The translations under genes and the position numbers were made by a program. From NCBI GenBank assembly GCA_012513125.1, contig JAAZCS010000228.1:1-6383 (forward strand): a DNA stretch of 6,383 nucleotides, given 5' to 3'. The stretch is from Treponema sp. (GTDB lineage Bacteria; Spirochaetota; Spirochaetia; Treponematales; Treponemataceae). Below the pieces are notes generated by a model, which searched no databases, had not been told where the DNA came from, and worked only from the letters and a program-made list of their open reading frames with translations. Positions 1-5,769 of the stretch are shown one piece after another. Positions within the stretch are counted from its first letter, which is position 1; every line of letters begins with the position of its first letter.

Positions 1-1386
1 ATTAAAAAATATATATTTGTTTTCCTTTTTTTATCTGCATTCAATCTTTATGCACAATATTTCTCACTCGATTTAATTTCCAAAACAGGATTCACATTTG
101 ATTATTCCAAGGAAAACGATATTGAAAAAGCAAGATTTGATGATATTTCGCATGGATTCAAGCTTATTACCCCATTAAATGATATTAGATTCTACAAAAA
201 GGCAGATCTTTCAACTTTTGGCTATTCTTTTTTCACATCAAATTTTACAAAAAAGTTGCCAATTACTATAAAAATTGGAAATTTAAGCAAATCAGGTGGA
301 TATTCAAAACTCAGAAACCCTTTTTTATCTGCATCAATCTCTTCTTTTTCAATTCCTTCAATTAATATAAGTCCTATAACTGCATATTTGCCAAGCTATT
401 CATCATTTTCAAACCCTTTTTCTAGTTTTTGCCAAATATCAATAAAATCCAAATCTATTTTTAAGGAATTATTTTTTAATTTTTTGCGTGAAGAAGATCA
501 GACAACAACTTTTTCCACAGGTTTCAAAATAGATTTTAATAAAAAAGTCAATTTTTCTTTTAATTCTGTTGTTGGAAATTTCCCATATAGTGAAAATACT
601 TCATCAACTTGGTTTTCATCAGATAAATATTTTTCAAGTGGCAATCATTTTTGTTTTTTATCGCAAATACTATTTTCTACGCCTCACTTTTCAACAATTT
701 TTTCAATAAATGGTTATGAATCTCCATTTGGTTATTATCATTTTATATATAAATCTGAAAATAAAATCAAAACTAAAAATTTAGATTTAGGGTTTTCAGT
801 TTTCTATAATGATAATGACAACGTATTAACTCCTTCTGAAACATATTTAAATTCAGCACTACAAAGTCGTCTTACTATAATTTTTCACACTCCAATAAAA
901 ATTAAAAAAATCATTCTTCTAAAAATAGGTTTATGCGGATACTTAAAATTAAACCTCTCAGAATATGAACATGATTTTTTTTACAGTGGTGGATTCCAGT
1001 TTTCATCTGATAAATCAAATCTATGTATCAATATAAAATGTGAGAATGATTTTCATGTAAAAAACTATTTCTATACTTTTACTTTTAACAAAATTGAAGT
1101 AAAAATTTCTGAAAATTTGTATTTAACAAAATTAAATCCAACAGTTTCACTAACTTTTATCTACAAACCACAAAATGATTCAGATGAATTTTCCACATCT
1201 CAAAATCTATCCTTATCTTTTTCAATTCCCAAAAATCCCTCATTATCAATAAACACCCAATGTTATTTTCTTCAAAAAAATTATTCCCTTGATAGTTCAT
1301 ATTTTTCTTCATCTATTTCTTATAAAATGAATATTTCTAAATTGAATATCACATTCAAAACAAGCTTTAAATTTATTTTTTTATAA
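1..1386 (+). CDS. Exported, probably outer-membrane beta-barrel protein of unknown function (5' end outside window)
   Basis: The frame is open from base 1 to the TAA at 1384-1386, giving 461 codons in the window. The first in-window residues, IKKYIFVFLFLSAFNLYAQ, form a signal peptide: two lysines, a hydrophobic core at about residues 4-14, and a likely signal peptidase I cut after LYA (residue 18). The true start is therefore probably an ATG only a codon or so left of the window. A TTG at 256 would remove the export signal, and no in-frame ATG occurs until near the C-terminus. The mature part is rich in Ser, Phe, Tyr, Ile, Lys and Asn, with many short alternating polar/hydrophobic stretches. 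It ends in a strand-like segment, KLNITFKTSFKFIFL, which resembles the last strand of outer-membrane barrels. About six cysteines are scattered through it. I recognise no family or catalytic motif. Export is well supported; the barrel fold is inference from composition. No clear terminator follows it. Confidence 0.8.
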   Translation: MKKYIFVFLFLSAFNLYAQYFSLDLISKTGFTFDYSKENDIEKARFDDISHGFKLITPLNDIRFYKKADLSTFGYSFFTSNFTKKLPITIKIGNLSKSGGYSKLRNPFLSASISSFSIPSINISPITAYLPSYSSFSNPFSSFCQISIKSKSIFKELFFNFLREEDQTTTFSTGFKIDFNKKVNFSFNSVVGNFPYSENTSSTWFSSDKYFSSGNHFCFLSQILFSTPHFSTIFSINGYESPFGYYHFIYKSENKIKTKNLDLGFSVFYNDNDNVLTPSETYLNSALQSRLTIIFHTPIKIKKIILLKIGLCGYLKLNLSEYEHDFFYSGGFQFSSDKSNLCINIKCENDFHVKNYFYTFTFNKIEVKISENLYLTKLNPTVSLTFIYKPQNDSDEFSTSQNLSLSFSIPKNPSLSINTQCYFLQKNYSLDSSYFSSSISYKMNISKLNITFKTSFKFIFL

Positions 1387-1413
1387 ACTTTTATTGAATT
1401 AATTTTTAACTAG

Positions 1414-1442
1414 TTGAATATCACTTATTTTTTCATTAAAAT
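1414..1442 (+). promoter_or_regulatory. Candidate sigma-70-type promoter for the EF-G operon
   Basis: A -35-like TTGAAT (1414-1419) and a -10-like TAAAAT (1437-1442) are separated by exactly 17 bases. This would start transcription near 1449 and leave a leader of roughly 43 bases before the EF-G start codon. The hexamers match 4/6 and 5/6 of consensus. The surrounding DNA is so AT-rich that chance matches are common, so this is a candidate chosen for spacing and position. Confidence 0.4.
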
Positions 1443-1451
1443 ATAGTTTCT

Positions 1452-1477
1452 AAGAATTATATTCGAATATTATTTTT
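1452..1477. repeat. Imperfect palindrome in the EF-G leader, followed by a T-run
   Basis: The perfect 12-base core ATATTCGAATAT (1459-1470) extends outward to 1452-1477 with one T/T mismatch (1458/1471) and one G-T pair (1454/1475). Its right arm runs into six T residues (1473-1478), and the ribosome-binding sequence GAGG (1481-1484) follows almost at once. In RNA it could form a weak, nearly all A-U hairpin with a UCGA loop. It could be a weak terminator of the upstream gene, a leader element affecting EF-G expression, or a protein site. It could also be chance in AT-rich DNA. Confidence 0.3.
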
Positions 1478-1491
1478 TAAGAGGTAACAAT

Positions 1492-3588
1492 ATGGCTTTT
1501 GATATTTCTAAAATGAGAAATATCGGTATCAGTGCACACATTGATTCAGGTAAAACCACTCTTTCAGAACGTATTTTGTTCTACTGTAACAAAATCCATC
1601 AGATTCATGAAGTTCGTGGTAAAGATGGTGTCGGTGCTGTTATGGACTCAATGGAACTGGAACGAGAACGTGGTATCACAATTCAGTCGGCAGCAACTCA
1701 GGTTCAATGGAAAGATTACACAATCAACCTTATAGACACACCGGGACACGTAGACTTCACTGTTGAAGTTGAACGTTCACTCCGTGTTCTTGATGGTGCA
1801 ATTCTTGTACTTTGTGCTGTTGCTGGTGTTCAATCTCAATCTATAACTGTAGACCGTCAGCTAAAACGTTATCACGTTCCTCGATTAGCTTTTGTAAATA
1901 AATGTGATCGACAGGGTGCTAACCCACTTCGTGTACGTATGCAGTTACGCGAAAAACTTGGATTGAATGCATACATGATGGAACTCCCTATAGGTTTGGA
2001 AGACAAACTTGAAGGTGTTGTTGATTTAGTTGCAATGAAAGCAATCTATTTTGAAGGTGACAGCGGTGTTGACTTGCGTATAGCAGAAATCCCAAGTCAT
2101 TTAGTAGATGATGCAAACAAATACCGAGAAGAATTACTTGATGCAGCTTCTATGTTTGATGATTCCCTTATGGAAGACATCATGGAAAAAGGTTATGATG
2201 GCGTTGATCAAGACAAAATCATTGCTGCAATCCGTAAAGGAACTATTGCTGAACAATTCGTTGGCGTATTCTGTGGATCTGCCCATGTAAACAAAGGTAT
2301 TCAGCCTTTACTTGATGCTGTTGTACGTTATTTACCTGCTCCTGATGAAGTAGTATATGAAGCACTTGATCTTGACAACAATGAAGCACCTGTAAAACTT
2401 GAATGTAGTGAAAACAAACCTGCTGTAGCATTGGCATTTAAGCTTGATGATGGACAGTATGGTCAGTTGACATATACACGTATTTATCAGGGATGCATTA
2501 AAAAAGGTGAAGAACTGTTCAATACTCGTTCAAAGAAACGTTTCAAGGTTGGTCGTTTAGTTCGTATGAATTCAAACTCTATGGAAGATATCAATGAAGG
2601 TGTTACTGGAGATATCGTTGCTTTATTTGGTGTTGACTGTGCATCTGGTGATACATTCACAAATAGTGGCATAAATTACTCTATGGCTTCTATGTATGTT
2701 CCTGAACCTGTTATTTCACTTTCTATCGAACCAAAAGATAAACAAGGTGCTATGCAGATGTCTAAGGCATTAAACCGCTTTACAAAAGAAGACCCTACAT
2801 TCCAAGTTTATACAGATCCTGAATCTAATCAAACTATTATTAAAGGTATGGGTGAACTTCACCTTGCTGTTTATGTAGAACGTATGAAACGTGAATATAA
2901 CTGCGAAGTTGTTACAGGAAATCCTCAAGTTGCATACCGTGAATCTATTACACAAAGAGCTGAATTTAACTATACACATAAAAAGCAAACTGGTGGTTCT
3001 GGACAGTATGGTCGTGTTGCCGGATTCATGGAACCTCTTGCTGATAAAGATTACGAATTTGTAGATTCAATTAAAGGTGGAGCAATCCCTAACGAATACA
3101 TTCCTTCTTGCGACAAAGGTTTCAAGAAAGCTATGGAAAGAGGTTCTTTAATTGGATTCCCTATTGTTGGTGTACGTATGACAATCAATGATGGTCAGTA
3201 CCACCCAGTAGATTCATCAGATATAGCTTTCCAATCAGCTGCAATCGGAGCTTTCCGTGAAGGTTTTGAAAAAGCTAAACCTGTAATTCTTGAACCAATT
3301 ATGAAAGTATCAATTACAGCCCCTAATGAATTTCAGGGAAATATTTTCGGTCTTATCAATCAAAGACGTGGTGTAATTATTGATACTACTGATGAAAACA
3401 ATTCTTCAACAGTAAACTCAGAAGTACCACTTAGCGAAATGTTTGGCTTCTCTACAATTTTAAGATCTTCAACTCAAGGTAAAGGCGAATTCACTATGGA
3501 ATTCTTAAAATATGGAAAAGTACCTAATGCCGTTGCTGACGAATTGATTAAAAAATATAAAGAAGAAAAAGCAGCAGCTAATAAATAA
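1492..3588 (+). CDS. fusA: Elongation factor G, spdEFG1 / mitochondrial EF-G1-like type
   Basis: This 698-residue translational GTPase has full EF-G length. EF-G drives tRNA-mRNA translocation on the ribosome in the cytoplasm. Visible GTPase motifs are G1 AHIDSGKT (15-22), G2 RGITI (60-64), G3 DTPGH with catalytic His86 (82-86), G4 NKCD (136-139) and G5 CGSA (261-264). Domain IV carries GGSGQYGRV (501-509), and domain V begins near EPIMKV (from 601). Several signatures differ from ordinary bacterial EF-G and match mitochondrial EF-G1 and the spirochaete/planctomycete/delta-proteobacterial spdEFG1 group: Ser19 in the P-loop (usually Ala), the stretch [16 protein letters not shown] (43-58), and [18 protein letters not shown] in domain V. 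That group is known to be devoted to translocation, with a separate spdEFG2 paralogue thought to handle ribosome recycling; no paralogue is in this window. GAGG at 1481-1484, 7 bases before the ATG, fixes the start. It is the first gene of an apparent operon with the P-loop protein 15 bases downstream. Confidence 0.96.
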   Translation: MAFDISKMRNIGISAHIDSGKTTLSERILFYCNKIHQIHEVRGKDGVGAVMDSMELERERGITIQSAATQVQWKDYTINLIDTPGHVDFTVEVERSLRVLDGAILVLCAVAGVQSQSITVDRQLKRYHVPRLAFVNKCDRQGANPLRVRMQLREKLGLNAYMMELPIGLEDKLEGVVDLVAMKAIYFEGDSGVDLRIAEIPSHLVDDANKYREELLDAASMFDDSLMEDIMEKGYDGVDQDKIIAAIRKGTIAEQFVGVFCGSAHVNKGIQPLLDAVVRYLPAPDEVVYEALDLDNNEAPVKLECSENKPAVALAFKLDDGQYGQLTYTRIYQGCIKKGEELFNTRSKKRFKVGRLVRMNSNSMEDINEGVTGDIVALFGVDCASGDTFTNSGINYSMASMYVPEPVISLSIEPKDKQGAMQMSKALNRFTKEDPTFQVYTDPESNQTIIKGMGELHLAVYVERMKREYNCEVVTGNPQVAYRESITQRAEFNYTHKKQTGGSGQYGRVAGFMEPLADKDYEFVDSIKGGAIPNEYIPSCDKGFKKAMERGSLIGFPIVGVRMTINDGQYHPVDSSDIAFQSAAIGAFREGFEKAKPVILEPIMKVSITAPNEFQGNIFGLINQRRGVIIDTTDENNSSTVNSEVPLSEMFGFSTILRSSTQGKGEFTMEFLKYGKVPNAVADELIKKYKEEKAAANK

Positions 3589-3603
3589 CTTTTGGAGTAA
3601 CTA

Positions 3604-4266
3604 ATGGATAAAAAAGACTTAATCGATCACAGTCCTGTTCGATTTTTTGACAACGCAACAAAAGCAAATCTTAAAGATGGAGAAATGGGCCTTATCACTG
3701 CTAAAAAAGGTTTGGGTAAAACTTCAATTTTAGTACAATTTGGTATTGATTCTCTTTTAAATGATAAAGCTCTTGTTCATGTTTCTTTCGATCAGCAATC
3801 ATCTAATGTAATTTCTTGGTACTCAAGCATTATGTCAGAAATTGCAAAGAAAAAGAATTTCAGCAATATGTCTGAACTTAATGAAGATATAGTTCGTAAC
3901 CGTACAATCTTAAATTTCAACCAAGAGACATTTACTTTACCAAAAGTAGTTAGCACTCTTAAAGCTCTAAAAGCTGGTGGAATAAAAATTGATTCTATCG
4001 TTGTTGACGGATTAGATGTTTCAAAAATTAGTAATGATGATATCAATGTTTTTGCAACTTTTATTAAATCTGAAAAAATGACAGCTTGGTTCAGCTACAC
4101 TAGCGAAGCAGATACATTAAAAGATACTTTAGAATCTAACAAAATAGATGCTTTTGCAACTGTTGCACATCTTGCAGCATCAGGAAGCACTTTAACATTA
4201 TCTGTTCTTAAAAACGGAGATGGAAAAGTTAATCTTGATTCAAAAACACTACTTATGACTAAGTAA
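3604..4266 (+). CDS. Small RecA/DnaB-fold P-loop protein of unknown function
   Basis: This 220-residue protein has a single RecA-like core and no recognisable extra domain. The Walker A motif is AKKGLGKT (33-40), with Ala where the first Gly of GxxxxGKT usually stands. Walker B is the hydrophobic run before Asp135 in IDSIVVDG (129-136). After strand 2 the sequence VSFDQQS (60-66) lies where DnaB/RadA/KaiC-type ATPases carry a catalytic Glu (for example SLEMS), so Asp63 seems to replace it. Near the C-terminus VLKNGDGKVNL aligns by eye with the KNRxG-type strand of DnaB/RadA, but the Arg is missing. It therefore probably binds nucleotide, but hydrolysis may be weak or lost. Its start is set by GGAG (3594-3597) 6 bases before the ATG. 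It follows the EF-G stop by 15 bases and is followed by a strong terminator, so it is very likely co-transcribed with EF-G. A link to translation is inferred from position only; I do not recognise a named gene. Confidence 0.85.
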   Translation: MDKKDLIDHSPVRFFDNATKANLKDGEMGLITAKKGLGKTSILVQFGIDSLLNDKALVHVSFDQQSSNVISWYSSIMSEIAKKKNFSNMSELNEDIVRNRTILNFNQETFTLPKVVSTLKALKAGGIKIDSIVVDGLDVSKISNDDINVFATFIKSEKMTAWFSYTSEADTLKDTLESNKIDAFATVAHLAASGSTLTLSVLKNGDGKVNLDSKTLLMTK

Positions 4267-4281
4267 AAAAACTTTTCAGTT

Positions 4282-4320
4282 AAAAAAAGAGACTTTGATA
4301 ATTCAAAGTCTCTTTTTTTT
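4282..4320. terminator. Bidirectional Rho-independent terminator
   Basis: A perfect 10-bp stem GAGACTTTGA (4289-4298) / TCAAAGTCTC (4303-4312) closes a TAAT loop. It is flanked by seven A (4282-4288) on the left and a run of nine T (4313-4321) on the right, which can lengthen the pairing to 17 bp. Read rightward it ends the EF-G/P-loop operon 15 bases after its stop codon. Read leftward it ends in seven T and serves the convergent membrane-protein gene, whose stop lies 18 bases away. Confidence 0.93.
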
Positions 4321-4337
4321 TGCTTAAATTAAATATA

Positions 4338-5129
4338 TTATTGATCTTTCCAAGGAAAAAGGAATGATTTCCAAGATCTAGGACCTAAGGTTTCTCTATC
4401 TTCATAGATTAATTCTTCCCATGGAATATTTTTTCGTTCTTTTTTTGTTGTAAATTCTGGATGTTTTTCCAAGTAATCGTATTTATACAACCGCAAACGT
4501 AGTGCATTTGTTGTTGCAACTTGAATACCTGCAATTGAAGGAATAAATCCGACTAATACAACAGATAAAGCTATCATTATCAAATTGTAAAATCCCATAA
4601 AAACTGAATATCCTGTATTATCAAAGAAAATAATAAAGCATTTCTTCAAACATTTTCTAAAATCGTTATGCATTAATGACCTTATTGGAACAAACCATTG
4701 CAATGACAAAATAATAAAAACATCTACCCAAACTAGTAATGCACCAACAAAAAATGTAAACATTGATTTTGACTGAAGAAAATAAAAATTAAAACTAAAG
4801 AAAGATAAAACACAAATTACAGCTATCAAAAGACCGAACAAGCTTGCATCTTTTAGTACTCCAGGAATCGCTTTGAAATAATCAACTACGCGTACACCTT
4901 TGAAATTTGCAATATTTGCGGCGACATCACCATATGCAAAATACAAAATTGACAGAATAACACAAGAAATTGCAAATACAATTATGAATACTACAGAATA
5001 TGAAGCACAAACAAAATTAACATACACAAGTCCCATTCCTACAAAAAGGAACAGAATATTGGTAACAACTAGAGACAATAAATTGTCCCATCCATCACAA
5101 AAATTCTTTTTTAACAAAAATCCAATCAT
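4338..5129 (-). CDS. Multi-pass inner-membrane protein, DUF624/YesL-like
   Basis: This 263-residue protein has about five hydrophobic spans: residues 17-41, 45-66, 96-117, 123-147 and 176-200. The hydrophilic C-terminal tail (about 211-263) is rich in Lys, Arg and Glu and probably cytoplasmic. The arrangement recalls the DUF624/YesL family by eye: an amphipathic segment DYFKAIPGVLKDASLFGLLI (83-102) before the third span, a second amphipathic helix with many Lys (150-165), and a last span running into NALRLRLYKYDYL. Family members are membrane proteins of poorly defined role, some encoded near sugar-uptake genes, so no specific function is claimed. The tail ends with a tryptophan-rich stretch, IPWEEL (about 235-240) then WKSFLFPWKDQ, which may be an interaction motif. 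The assumed ATG (5127-5129) has no good Shine-Dalgarno; only TAAAGT lies directly upstream. It converges on the EF-G operon and diverges from the MarR gene. Confidence 0.85.
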   Translation of the reverse strand: MIGFLLKKNFCDGWDNLLSLVVTNILFLFVGMGLVYVNFVCASYSVVFIIVFAISCVILSILYFAYGDVAANIANFKGVRVVDYFKAIPGVLKDASLFGLLIAVICVLSFFSFNFYFLQSKSMFTFFVGALLVWVDVFIILSLQWFVPIRSLMHNDFRKCLKKCFIIFFDNTGYSVFMGFYNLIMIALSVVLVGFIPSIAGIQVATTNALRLRLYKYDYLEKHPEFTTKKERKNIPWEELIYEDRETLGPRSWKSFLFPWKDQ

Positions 5130-5135
5130 ACTTTA

Positions 5136-5164
5136 AATTTAACTTTATTTATTTGTATAATCAA
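5136..5164 (-). promoter_or_regulatory. Weak candidate promoter for the minus-strand membrane protein
   Basis: On the minus strand TTGATT (5164-5159) and TAAATT (5141-5136) are 17 bases apart. This arrangement would put the transcript start at about the A of the ATG at 5129, consistent with the absence of a Shine-Dalgarno. Each hexamer matches only 4/6 of consensus in very AT-rich DNA, so support is thin. Confidence 0.22.
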
Positions 5165-5211
5165 CAAAATTTTTACTTATATACGCTTTTTCTTAATTAT
5201 TTTATTATTTA

Positions 5212-5220
5212 TGATATAAT
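5212..5220 (+). promoter_or_regulatory. Extended -10 promoter of the MarR gene (probably leaderless transcript)
   Basis: TGATATAAT is a perfect TGnTATAAT extended -10 element. The usual distance of about 7 bases places transcription start at 5227-5228, that is on or one base before the MarR ATG at 5228. There is no convincing -35 hexamer at the expected place (around 5192-5197 reads CTTAAT), which extended -10 promoters tolerate. No ribosome-binding sequence precedes the ATG, in keeping with a leaderless mRNA. The rest of 5130-5227 holds nothing else I can name. Confidence 0.6.
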
Positions 5221-5227
5221 TTCTAAT

Positions 5228-5662
5228 ATGGATAATGAAATTAATTCAAGTATTTCCCTTTTATCAAATATACATAGCTTATCCGCTGATTTTTTAATAA
5301 AGGAACTAAGCAACAAGGGTCTTTCAGATTTTATGTCATCACATGGAAATATTCTTTTTCAACTAGGCAAGACTGAAAAACTATGTATGGGAGAACTTGC
5401 AGCATTAATTAATCGGGATAAATCCACAACAACTGTATTAGTGAGAAAATTAGAAAAAGAAAATCTCGTTTTTGAAACTCAAGATATTATCGATAAAAGA
5501 AGCAAATATATACAATTGACTGAAAATGGCAAAAAGTATAATCAAATTACATCAGAATTATCACAAAAACTTCTTGAAACATTCTACCATTGCTTTAGTG
5601 AAGATGAAAAAATTATTTTTGTAAATCTTCTTAAAAGAATAAAAAGAAATTTCTTAGAATGA
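5228..5662 (+). CDS. MarR-family winged-helix transcriptional regulator
   Basis: This protein has 144 residues, the usual size for MarR regulators. They act as dimers that bind palindromic operators and usually release DNA on ligand binding or oxidation. The helix-turn-helix spans about residues 53-81 (MGELAALINRDKSTTTVLVR, then KLEKENLV), with recognition helix from about Asp64. The wing shows the family pattern D-x-R-x5-LT-x2-G as DKRSKYIQLTENG (89-101). N- and C-terminal helices would form the dimer interface. The ATG at 5228 was chosen because it begins the normal family N-terminus and sits just after a perfect extended -10. An in-frame TTG at 5153 would add 25 hydrophobic and aromatic residues encoded by the promoter itself. 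The TGA stop is immediately followed by three palindromes, the probable operators, and then a co-oriented BMP-type lipoprotein gene, the likely target. Cys53 precedes the helix-turn-helix, but redox sensing is only a guess. The ligand is unknown. Confidence 0.92.
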   Translation: MDNEINSSISLLSNIHSLSADFLIKELSNKGLSDFMSSHGNILFQLGKTEKLCMGELAALINRDKSTTTVLVRKLEKENLVFETQDIIDKRSKYIQLTENGKKYNQITSELSQKLLETFYHCFSEDEKIIFVNLLKRIKRNFLE

Positions 5663-5687
5663 TATTAGTTTTATATAAAACTATATT
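5659..5687 (+). promoter_or_regulatory. Candidate promoter P0 overlapping the marR stop codon
   Basis: ATGATA (5659-5664, containing the marR TGA) and TATATT (5682-5687) are 17 bases apart with O1 in the spacer. The -35 matches only 4/6 of consensus. This is the weakest member of the nested set apart from its exact spacing. Confidence 0.3.
5666..5683. promoter_or_regulatory. Palindromic operator O1, probable MarR site
   Basis: TAGTTTTATATAAAACTA is a perfect 18-bp palindrome that begins four bases after the marR stop codon. Length and symmetry suit a winged-helix dimer of the MarR type. Assignment to the adjacent regulator is inferred from position. Confidence 0.65.
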
Positions 5688-5714
5688 GACTTTTGTTTTA
5701 TATAAAACTATATT
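5686..5714 (+). promoter_or_regulatory. Candidate promoter P1 for the lipoprotein gene
   Basis: TTGACT (-35, 5/6 of consensus) and TATATT (-10, 5/6) are separated by exactly 17 bases. It is the best-scoring promoter of the array by eye, with operator O2 inside the spacer. Predicted start is near 5721, giving a leader of about 49 bases that includes O3. Confidence 0.6.
5695..5708. promoter_or_regulatory. Palindromic operator O2, probable MarR site
   Basis: GTTTTATATAAAAC is a perfect 14-bp palindrome, 27 bp from O1. It lies wholly inside the 17-base spacer of the best candidate promoter (TTGACT 5686-5691, TATATT 5709-5714), so a bound dimer would directly exclude RNA polymerase. Confidence 0.65.
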
Positions 5715-5741
5715 GACTTTTGTTTTATATAAAACTAAACT
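5713..5741 (+). promoter_or_regulatory. Candidate promoter P2 for the lipoprotein gene
   Basis: A second TTGACT (5713-5718), overlapping the -10 of P1 by two bases, is followed 17 bases later by TAAACT (4/6 of consensus). Operator O3 lies in the spacer. Predicted start is near 5748, giving a leader of about 22 bases with the ribosome-binding GGAG at 5760-5763. Confidence 0.4.
5722..5735. promoter_or_regulatory. Palindromic operator O3, probable MarR site
   Basis: This is a third copy of GTTTTATATAAAAC, again 27 bp from its neighbour. It fills the spacer of the downstream candidate promoter (TTGACT 5713-5718, TAAACT 5736-5741) and begins at about the transcript start predicted for the middle promoter (near 5721). 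Confidence 0.65.
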
Positions 5742-5769
5742 CTAAAATATTAAATTATTGGAGTTTATT

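Larger units (their letters stand above)
5668..5737 (+). repeat. 27-bp tandem repeat, about 2.6 copies, each containing a palindrome
   Basis: The units 5668-5694 and 5695-5721 are identical over all 27 bases. A third, partial unit (5722-5737) repeats the first 16. Each full unit consists of the palindrome GTTTTATATAAAAC followed by TATATTGACTTTT, which carries both a -10-like TATATT and a -35-like TTGACT. The array lies between the marR stop codon and the lipoprotein gene and looks like an operator-promoter module multiplied by tandem duplication. Confidence 0.95.

Noticed and set aside
970..985. T-run in the secreted-protein gene as a phase-variation tract
   Set aside because: The run is only about eight or nine bases, similar runs are common in this AT-rich DNA, and the frame is intact.
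1342..1424. Direct repeat TTGAATATCAC at 1342-1352 and 1414-1424
   Set aside because: Only 11 bases in AT-rich DNA; one copy is coding and the other lies in the candidate promoter. Probably chance.
2243..2988. Minus-strand open frames within the EF-G gene
   Set aside because: They are antisense to a clearly conserved gene, with low-complexity His/Gln/Cys or Phe/Ser composition typical of antisense readings.
3792..4046. Minus-strand open frame of 84 codons inside the P-loop gene
   Set aside because: It is antisense to a gene with recognisable motifs and has no start signals of its own.
4900..5136. Open frame of 78 codons on the plus strand
   Set aside because: It lies wholly opposite the membrane-protein gene, shows no family features and has no ribosome-binding site; it is a shadow of that gene.
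5153..5227. Upstream TTG start adding 25 residues to the MarR protein
   Set aside because: The extension is encoded by promoter DNA containing the perfect -10, has no ribosome-binding site and is not typical of MarR N-termini.
5666..5683. Palindrome after the marR stop as a transcription terminator
   Set aside because: The stem is almost all A-T, has no adequate loop and is not followed by a T-run; the exact repetition inside promoter spacers points to protein binding.
5668..5737. Short direct repeats that could be read as a mini CRISPR array
   Set aside because: The 27-bp units are contiguous and identical with no unique spacers. The palindromes plus promoter hexamers fit an operator array instead.
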